This document shows, piece after piece, positions 56,281 through 64,000 of a stretch of 64,000 nt of DNA (the stretch's first letter is position 1; every line of letters begins with the position of its first letter). The notes beneath the pieces were generated by a model. It did no database searches, was not told where the DNA came from, and worked only from the letters and a program-made list of their open reading frames with translations. Source of the DNA: Deinandra increscens subsp. villosa (Eukaryota > Streptophyta > Magnoliopsida > Asterales > Asteraceae). The position numbers and the translations under genes are program-made. The stretch is from contig JBCNJP010000017.1 in assembly GCA_039602395.1 (NCBI GenBank), positions 86,751,160 through 86,815,159 on the forward strand, given 5' to 3'.

Positions 56281-57916
56281 TAACTTTAGGTCAAACAGGG
56301 CGTTATCATACCTCAGATGGCAATCTCTAACTATCTCAGGGATACTAACTTCCTAACCATTAGCAGTTTCTACAATATAAGGCCAATCTAGTTTATGTAG
56401 GGTACATTTTAATCTAGGCACAAAAATAGCAGATATAAAGCTTCGGTTAGCTCCAAAATCAAATAAAATGCTAACAAAAACATCATTTACAGAAAAATAC
56501 CAGAGACGACATCGTCATTTTTATGAGCCTCCTCCGTAGACATAATATAGAGGCAAGGTTTACCTTTTGAGTCCCGGTCTCTCTGCCTTTATCTTTGGCA
56601 TCATCCTTCCTCTTCGGAAAGTCTGGGCTCTTGTGTCCCTTCTCCTTACAGATATAGCAGGTAGGTTGTTGATCACAATAATATGCAACATGCCCAGGCT
56701 TGCCTTAACATCTACAAGCTTCATCCTTCAACCGTTTAGAATCCGTTTCTTCTCCCTTTTTCTACCTTCTCTATCATTCATATATCTTCCCCTTCTATCA
56801 CGACGCTTACCATCGAACTTCCTCTTATTACCACAGGACTTGACCTTCATTCTAACCCATCCATATGCCAATGTGCTAGTTAAGCTCATGGATGAAGCCA
56901 GAATATTGGGTCGTGTAGATCTGACATTAGCCCGAATCTCTGGACTCAGTCCCCAAACAAATATTCTGATTTTTTATGTTTTAGATTCGACCATATAGGC
57001 ACCAAGGTCAGCAACCCATTGAATCTACTGATGTAAGTAGTATAGTTAGCTCCATTCATTCTCAAGTTGATAAATTCATTCTCTAGTCTTTCCGTCTCAT
57101 TCTCCGGAATGAACTTTTCCATAACCATTAGTTAACTGGTTTTGTTCATCCTAAGAGCTCAATAACATTCTTAAATCCATTCTAATGACCAAAATAGATA
57201 CATGCATACATTTCCACAAAATGTACCAAGTTTATGATCTAACCTTAAACAAGTAATCCTCTCCACTCAAATAGCTCTAGATCAACCTCTTGATGACTCC
57301 CAAACTTCCAGAATACTTCTGGATTCAAGGGTTTTAGGGTTAATCTACAAATTTACCAAAGTTGGAAATTTATTCATGCATGTACCATCTAACCTCATAC
57401 CTTGCATTAACTCATCCTTTGAAGCAACCTACTGGTCCTTCATGATCCTCAATGCACAAACTGACACCGGACCCATTTTATAGGTATTCAGCTTTACCAA
57501 CCTATTTAACTCCGTCTTCCACCAATTCAAGGCCGCTCCCTTGAATGACTGTGAGGCAAATTTCACGATATCCTTATCAGCGCACTCGCTAATATCCACT
57601 GTCGATTCGACCTATTCCAACTAGTTTAGAGCCTCCTTGGCACTTTTTTCCCTTCTAAAAACACTTGGCTTACTCGCCATGTAGGTCTTATACGAACAAC
57701 CTCTCTTCTTTTCTTCATCCTCATTATCTTTCTCGCTCCTCAATCGCTTGCTAGAACCCTCGGTATAAGTACCACGACTGCGACTACGATGACTTCTAGA
57801 CCTGCTCCTAGAATTCGAACTATCAGTTGACTCAGTATGATGTGAGTGTGACCTATTCGAAATATCGTAGGTTTCACTTGGTCTCTCAAAACCAACATGG
57901 GTCTTTTCGTGCGGTT
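56281..57916 (-). pseudogene. gag: Chromovirus-type gag and protease start, copy 2
   Basis: A close paralogue of 23260-24890, beginning at the same base next to the same Tat LTR end (CCTCAACA then TAACTTTAGG). Shared stops and frame breaks show it was already dead when duplicated. It ends at GTGCGGTT, where the copia-like LTR begins. Confidence 0.7.
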
Positions 57917-58457
57917 TGTAAGGGAATGATTTGTGTCTTGTGTATTAAATCATCGCTTGACGGACTATTTTGAAGGCCTATGCATATGAATAGGTGTAAA
58001 ATAGTTGGGTTTTCATTATATTGGGTCATTGGGCCAATTTAGACATGTTTGGGCTCATTTAGAAAGAGTTTAGATGGAGTATAGTAGGCCCACATGGTCA
58101 AATCCGGAAATTAGGGTGTATTTAGGGCAAAGAGGATGACTTGTTTATCAAGTTGATCCTCTCCTATAAATAGAACCCCTTTATGTCTAGAGAGGGGTTG
58201 GTTCCGTGGTTGTTGCTTTAGGAGTTTTTGGGTGATCAAAGTATTTTTACGAAATTCTCCAAAGAGAATTTCGACTTGTGTAAGGTGTTGGCAATCAGAT
58301 TCATTCAATCATTCTAAATTGGTTTGTGTTTCTTTAGTGCTTTTCTATTCATTATTCTTGATTATTTCGAATTGTTCTTGAATCATCTCTAATCACCGGA
58401 TTCTGCACGGTGATTAGTAGACTTGATATCGCGTGAGGGGTTAAATCGATCCTTACA
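57917..58457 (+). mobile_element. 5' LTR of the copia-like element
   Basis: 541 bases, TGTAAGGGAATGATT to TCCTTACA. CTATAAATA at about 58163-58171 is a probable TATA box (CTATATATA at the same place in the right LTR). Confidence 0.8.
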
Positions 58458-58459
58458 AT

Positions 58460-58472
58460 TGGTATCAGAGCC
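58460..58472 (+). other. Primer-binding site of the copia-like element
   Basis: TGGTATCAGAGCC, complementary to initiator tRNA-Met, two bases after the LTR. Confidence 0.85.
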
Positions 58473-58639
58473 AAGAAACGCAAGTTTCAAGGCTCTCGCG
58501 ATATCAAATTCAAGTTTTAGGTGACTAACGATTTAAGTTTCTTGGTGATTTTCAGCTTTTAGCACGAAACGGAAGTGTTTTTGCAGGCTTTGCACAGGAT
58601 AGAAGCGGGCTGCTAGGTTTTAACAAGCTTTTCGACCCG

Positions 58640-59060
58640 TCTTTATGCTTTTCGATCAACTTCTTGATCGAAAAGTACTTCTCGGTTCCCTACTTTTCGA
58701 TCGGAAAGTCCCTTCGTGACTTTTTGATCAGCCCCGTTTCAATCGGAAAGTCCCTTCGTGACTTTTCGATCAGCTCCTTTTCGATCGGAAAGTCCCTTCG
58801 TGACTTTTTGATCAGCTTCACTTTTTGATCCGAAAGTCCCTTCTGTGACTTTTCGATCAGCTTCACTTTTCGATCGGAAAGTCCCTTCTGTGACTTTTCG
58901 ATCAGCACCCACTTTTCGATCGGAAAGTCCCTTCCGTGACTTTTCGATCAGCGGACACTTTTCGATCAAAAAGTCCACTTTTCGATCAAAAAGTCCACTT
59001 TTCGATCAGAAAGTCCAATTTTTGATCAGAAAGTCCACTTTTCGATCAGAAAGTCCACTT
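58640..59060 (+). repeat. Leader repeats with CTTTTCGATCGGAAAG hairpin words
   Basis: Six units of 40-50 bases holding GGAAAGTCCCTTC(T)GTGACTTT(T)(C/T)GATCAG, then about six shorter units of ACTTTTCGATCAAAAAGTCC type. Each unit can fold, since CTTTTCGATC pairs with GATCGGAAAG or GATCAAAAAG. Repetitive frames across it on both strands are explained by the repeat, so I do not call a protein. Confidence 0.75.
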
Positions 59061-59187
59061 TTTGATCCAATACTTGACTTTTCTATCCAACCATCACACT
59101 TTTCTATCAACCCTCCGGCTTTCACTTTTCGATCCAGTCAAGTCTTTCCGATCCAAATTTACGCTAGAAATTCATCCAAAGAAGATC

Positions 59188-61054
59188 ATGGCACACGTTC
59201 TACCAGGTACCACTGTATCCAGCAGTAATGAGGTATGCTGGAACTCTAAATGTCAATCTGTGTTTAACGAATGTAAAGACTAGGAACGTAAGTTCCCCAA
59301 TGAAACCCTAAATCACGAATCTACTGCTAGAGATCTTAGGGAGTATAAAGATAAGAGTAGGACATTCAGAGAAAAACTGGAAGCAGCTAAGTTAGATATT
59401 AGAAGTCTTCAAAATCAACATAGTATTAAAACTGCAGGTCTTAGAATTGCTAACACTCTGGTTGATAGTCTAACCAAGGAAGTAGAGGAGCTTAAAGCCA
59501 ACTTAGGAACCTCTCAAAACAAAATTGAGCAAAATGACAAAATTGTGTCTGAAATGTTGAAAGCAAGTTCTCTGTTTTATAATACTAATGCTAGAATGCG
59601 ACATGTTAAGGGTCATTCAGGTCTAGGTTTATGTGTTGATGACAACAATGAAAAATCCATGCACTCTGTCCCAATGCCTTTAATGCATGAAATGATTCCT
59701 GATCATGAAATCTCTAAGACTACTTTAGAAGTTAAGGCAGAAATTGATAGAAAACTTGCTGCTTGTCCAAATAAGATATCTGCTCCTGTTTCTAACACTA
59801 CTGACAATTTTACTTTGTGCAGATAAAGGTAGCAAAGAGGAAGGGGTAAAAGCTGAAAATGAGAGTCTTAAAAGTCAACCAAGTTCACCTTTTGAAAATG
59901 TTGATTGGGTTAAACTTAAATTACCTGTGATTGAGTCTGGCTTAAAACTGTCTGGGTCTGATGTTTTAAACAAAACTTCTGAGTGTGGTTTGTTTAACTT
60001 TGGTAAATGTGATGTGAAACCAGTGAAACCTTTAAGAACTGTTAAAATTTTAAGAAGAGGTACGGGATCACAGGTTGCTGGTCCCAAACCCTCAACTGAT
60101 GGTGTGTTTAGTGTGAAAGCTTGTGAGCATAAGAATAACAATGTTGTCCAAAATATGCAGAAAGTACGGGACGCTAGACCTCATAATTTTGTCCCGTACC
60201 CAGAAGTTAATTCTGCATATGACCAATTTAAGCCGATACAGCGGGAGTACATCTTGACCACTAAGCCAAATGGTAAAACCTATTTGATACACAAAAATTG
60301 TTCAAAACCGACTTGGATATCCACTGGGCATAACCAACCACAGGATCCCCCATATCCAAAGAAGCAGTCTTGCCATGTATGTGGTATACCTGGACACTTG
60401 GCAAGAAATTGCCTGTACAAACCATATGAGCCCTACTACCCTAAGAAGGTTTTGCAGAATCGTGTCCCACAGGGCCAAACACATGGTGGTTCAAAACAAA
60501 AGCCTGCACTTTCAAACCCTAAGGTGCAGAAGTCTGTACATCCTCAATCAAAGGTGCAGAAGGGAAATCAAAAGGCAAAGTCACCTCAGAAGCCAACAAA
60601 AAGTGTTTTTAAAACTGATAAAATGTGTCACTCCATTCCAAAACTAGTCAGTTTTCCAAAACCTGCCAGGTTTACAAAACAAGTTGGTTTTCCTAAAACA
60701 GAAGTGAGGTGTGAGGAGGAGAGGTTGAATGTGTCAAAGGTGGTAAACCGGTTTTACCAGCCTAAAGGGGTGTATAAAAAACACTCTAAACAATTTCAAA
60801 ATGCTAAAATTGAAAACATCAGTGTTAAGAAATGTCCACCCAAAGGTCATCAGGTAAAGAGGAAAGTGAGCCACCAAACCTGGAAGGTCAAGAACAAAGA
60901 TGTTCCCAAAGATGACCAGGTAAAGCCCAAAACCAAGGCAGCCACACCCCCAATTCCCGATTTTACAAAGGGAACGTGCTTAAAAAAAGTAACTTTTATT
61001 GATTCATCAGGTCTACCCAGAACCACAATGGCTTGGGTACCTATGGCTAACTAA
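59188..61054 (+). pseudogene. gag: Gag of the copia-like element (partial, broken)
   Basis: ATG at 59188. The first frame has one TAG at 59281-59283 and runs to 59826; a frameshift near 59820 leads into the second frame, which runs to the stop at 61052-61054. The first part is a coiled coil (FREKLEAAKLDIRSLQNQH, then VEELKANLG). The second part has IHKNCSKPTW, a CCHC knuckle CHVCGIPGHLARNC around 60370-60412, then a Lys/Gln/Pro-rich tail with KVQK repeats, ending AWVPMAN. The N-terminal capsid-like domain usual in copia Gag is missing. After the stop, where protease would come, no DSG motif is seen. Confidence 0.65.
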
Positions 61055-63329
61055 TCGCTTATAGTGTGCAGGAACAGTCAAGGAGGACTTCCATTAACTT
61101 ATTTGTTTTTTTGAAAGTGATTGTTCAAGGCACAGGATAGAAGGCATCTTTCAACTATATGACATGCAGATTCTCAAAAGTAGGGATGTTCTTCTAGTAA
61201 GAGGTAAATCGAACAAAATCAGCAAGGTACTGTCTGATTTGGTTGTTTCTTGGCAAATCTGATGTGAAGTATGGTTGTGCATGAAACAAAACCCAGTTTA
61301 AAAAATTTTCAAAAGAAAAACTTTGAAGGTTAGCTTGGCCAGTTTTAGTAGATATTTAGTGATGTGTCAGGGAGATCATTTAAAAAACATAAAATAAAAA
61401 ATGAAAAACTACAAAAATAATGTTTATAATTTTCAGTCTGTGTGTGTTTAAAAAAATTAATCAAAAAAAAATGTGGTGTTATTAAAAATCAAAAAGCAAG
61501 GGGAAGAATAATGAAATAGTTGACCCCTCAAAAAAAATTGTGTTTTTTAATTTTTAATCTTTTGTTTGTTTGCTTGAGAAGGTGGGAAGTGAAATAAATT
61601 TCCCTTTTGGAGATGGCTGACACGTGTAAGGCAGATGTGAAAGACATGATCCATGGTGATATGCTGGTAGGCCCAGCTCTTTAATCTGAAAAGGTATGCG
61701 TTACACACTTAAAGATAACGTATGATAGTTTGTTGGGTAACAACACTTAGGTTAATTGCATTTCTATTTGACTGCATGTTCAAATTCCTGATACACACTC
61801 TTGTCTCCAAGAGTGTGAAATTGAGCTCAAAAGGTCGGTGTCCCCTCTGCTTTGTGTGAGCAATGACCTGAGGATGCTTCGTGTGTATGTAAGGCTCTCC
61901 TCTGCTTTGCGTAAGCAATGACCTGGAGTTGTTCATACATACGTGCTTCTAGATCACCAATGTAAAAATATATATTAAAATAATATATACACCCCAAAAG
62001 ATGCCAAAGAGCACAAGAAAAGAGACCCTCAAGTGTCCAGATCCCTCAACCTTTGTCACTGATGAGAGCATTATTAAAAATGTTTCAAAAGTTCAGTTGA
62101 CTTTGTATATTATACCCAAAAATCTATGTGATCTATTCTTTCTCTTCTCAACCAAGTCTCGAGCTCAGTTTCAAACTTCTGGTTCAGGTTGTGAAAATAT
62201 GTGGTAGGGAATTTATATGCTTGATAGTGTGTAATAACATGTACCTAGGATTTGTTGAAACCCTCTTGCTGTCATAATTAATACACCTTAAAAGATAATA
62301 AAGTAACAAACAGCCTGATAAAGAAAAGGGTTAGAGTTTAAAGTGGGTCAGTATATTGGCAATCACCTGGACGTGTTCGAGTAACAGAAGCTGAAAAGGG
62401 TTCCTTAGTCAGATTCATACGGTTTGATCCCATAGAAACCTTCTCGTATAGTAATTTGGTATGCGTGTTTTTATTTTTATTGTCTCTTTTGTGTTATCTT
62501 AAGTTTTTATTGTTTTTTTTCAACCATGGCCAGGTTAATTTAAATGTTATAATAAGTTTTTATGGGTTTTATGCAAGAAAGTATGCCCCTCATCTGAATC
62601 TCAGGGGGAAATAATGTGAAGAGTCCTCGGGTTCAGGGGAAGTATTTATGGGAAACCCGTAACCTATGTTAGGGTTTTTGGTTAAATAATGCTAACCCGA
62701 TAACCAGTCATCATTGTCTGGTTAGTGTCTGTTCCATGTTGTGCTTGACAAGTTAAGTCAGAAAAAGACAACTCATGGACAAGAAAGTCAAGGACTCAGT
62801 TGACCAAAGCACTAATGTTGTTACTGATCAAGTTGAAGAACCAGCCGGAAAAGGACTTACCCTATGCTCAGGGGAAGTTTGTTGGTTTTTCAAGTGAAGC
62901 TTCTGAAGACTCAAAAGATACCATTCACAAGTTTAGGGGAAGCTAAATGAAGAAAAGATGCGAAGCATTCAGAACAAGAAATTTCTTCAAATCAAGAAAA
63001 ATCGAGGATGCCAAGATAGAGGTTTTCAAAATTTAACCTCTGAAGTTAATGGCAAGTCAAGACAGTTACTGATGATTCAGCAAGGAATCTACATTTTTCA
63101 AGAAGACGCAAGTATTTGAGAATCCTCCACTCATTACGTGTTTATCATTTGAAGTTCAAGCTGATATGCTGATAAAGAGAGAGAGAGCCATTAAGCATCC
63201 CACATGCTACCCAATGAAGATTGTTCAAGATAAAGAATCTTCATCAACCTATGCTCAAGCCAAGGAGAAGACTGCAAGTCTGAAGATTGAAAGTAGAAGA
63301 CAATTAATATCACAAGCCAAGGGGAAGAT
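61055..63329 (+). other. 3' non-coding region of the copia-like element
   Basis: AT-rich to about 61580, then mixed. Several TTCAGGGGAAG-like polypurine tracts appear (about 62603, 62632, 62868, 62935, 63318). A CTCTGCTTTG(T/C)GT(G/A)AGCAATGACCTG word occurs twice (about 61847 and 61900). No pol domain is recognisable. Confidence 0.6.
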
Positions 63330-63902
63330 TGTAAGGGAATAATTTGTGGCTTGTGTATTAAATCATCACATGACATACTATTTTAAATCATCACAATTAA
63401 TATCACAAACCAAGGGGAAGATTGTAAGGGAATAATAGGTGTCAAATAGTTGGGTTTTCATTATATTGGGTCATTGGGCCAATTTAGACATGTTTGGGCT
63501 CATTTAGAAAGAGTTTAGATGGAGTATAGTAGGCCCACATGGTCAAATCCGGAAATTAGGGTGTATTTAGGGCAAGGAGGATGACTTGTTTATCAAGTTG
63601 ATCCTCTCCTATATATAGAACCCCTTTATGTCTAGAGAGGGGTTGGTTCTGTGGTTGTTGCTTTAGGAGTTTTTGGGTGATCAAAGTATTTTTACGAAAT
63701 TCTCCAAAGAGAATTTCGACTTGTGTAAGGTGTTGGCAATCAGATTCATTCAATCATTCTAAATTGGTTTGTGTTTCTTTAGTGCTTTTCTATTCATTAT
63801 TCTTGATTATTTCGAATTGTTCTTGAATCATCTCTAATCACCGGATTCTGCACGGTGATTAGTAGACTTGATATCGCGTGAGGGGTTAAATCGATCCTTA
63901 CA
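63330..63902 (+). mobile_element. Second LTR of the copia-like element, with an internal duplication
   Basis: Begins TGTAAGGGAATAATT. About 90 bases in, CCAAGGGGAAGATTGTAAGG recurs (about 63407-63430), so the polypurine tract and LTR start are present twice. From 63435 on it matches the left LTR closely to the CCTTACA end. Confidence 0.8.
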
Positions 63903-64000
63903 ATTGGTATCAGAGCCAAGAAACGTAAGTTTTGAGGCTCTCGCGATATCAGATTCAAGTTTTAGGTGACTAACGATTTGAGTTTCTTGGTGATTTTCAG
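63903..64000 (+). mobile_element. Start of a further copy of the copia-like interior
   Basis: TGGTATCAGAGCC (63905-63917) and the following 85 bases match 58458-58560. So the second LTR acts as the 5' LTR of another unit that runs out of the window. Confidence 0.75.

Larger units (their letters stand above)
57917..63902 (+). mobile_element. Gag-only copia-like LTR retrotransposon (non-autonomous)
   Basis: It has LTRs at 57917-58457 and 63330-63902, an initiator-Met primer-binding site, a repeat-bearing leader, a broken Gag with CCHC knuckle and a long 3' non-coding part with several polypurine tracts. No protease, integrase, RT or RNase H is seen. The copia label rests on the LTR ends (TGTAAGGG...CCTTACA), the CHVCGIPGHLARNC knuckle and the Lys-rich C-terminus of Gag. 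Confidence 0.7.

Noticed and set aside
58690..59228. Repetitive frames on both strands as a repeat protein
   Set aside because: They arise from the leader hairpin repeat; every frame looks repetitive and none has a matching start context.

Overview
The window is plant nuclear DNA made almost entirely of nested retrotransposons. The Ty3/gypsy, Ty1/copia and LTR types and the AT-rich intergenic DNA point to a eudicot; Asteraceae is my best guess from general resemblance and cannot be proven here. I found no convincing host protein-coding gene, rRNA, complete tRNA gene or CRISPR array. Two runs of exactly 500 N (2310-2809, 31095-31594) are assembly gaps.

Layout, left to right. 1-2309: 3' end and 3' LTR of a plus-strand Athila-like gypsy element. 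2810-5770: palindrome-rich satellite-like repeats and two near-identical inverted-repeat elements sitting in (TA)n tracts. 5771-13424: Tat-type gypsy element 1 (minus strand; gag-protease, then RT, RNase H, second RNase H, integrase; its 3' LTR is lost). 13425-23259: Tat element 2 (minus strand, both LTRs, an antisense ORF, pol decayed and hit by a solo LTR). 23260-25010: a dead chromovirus gag-protease. 25473-27512: a second Athila-like LTR with primer-binding site. 27513-30957: a TGTCACACC-type LTR start abutting an intact 1075-codon reverse transcriptase ORF with a restriction-like endonuclease C-terminus. 31595-32295 and 43237-44318: the two halves of the gag of Tat element 4, split by Tat element 3 (32296-43236), whose own pol is interrupted by a truncated Tekay-like insertion (34081-36791). 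44319-56280: the LTR of element 4, split by a young 11.3-kb LTR element with no coding capacity (44809-56134). 56281-57916: a second copy of the dead chromovirus gag. 57917-64000: a gag-only copia-like element whose right LTR is followed by another leader.

The point most worth following is in the Tat elements. In elements 1, 2 and 3 the gag-protease frame ends in TAG CAA TTA and the RT-integrase frame continues in the same phase. That is the stop context used for readthrough by tobamoviruses, so these elements appear to make their pol by suppression of a UAG placed after the protease. Other notable points are the intact RT-endonuclease ORF, the pair of tRNA-like pol III modules inside the LTR of the non-coding element, a segmental duplication revealed by a shared nested junction, and a right LTR carrying a duplicated polypurine tract.
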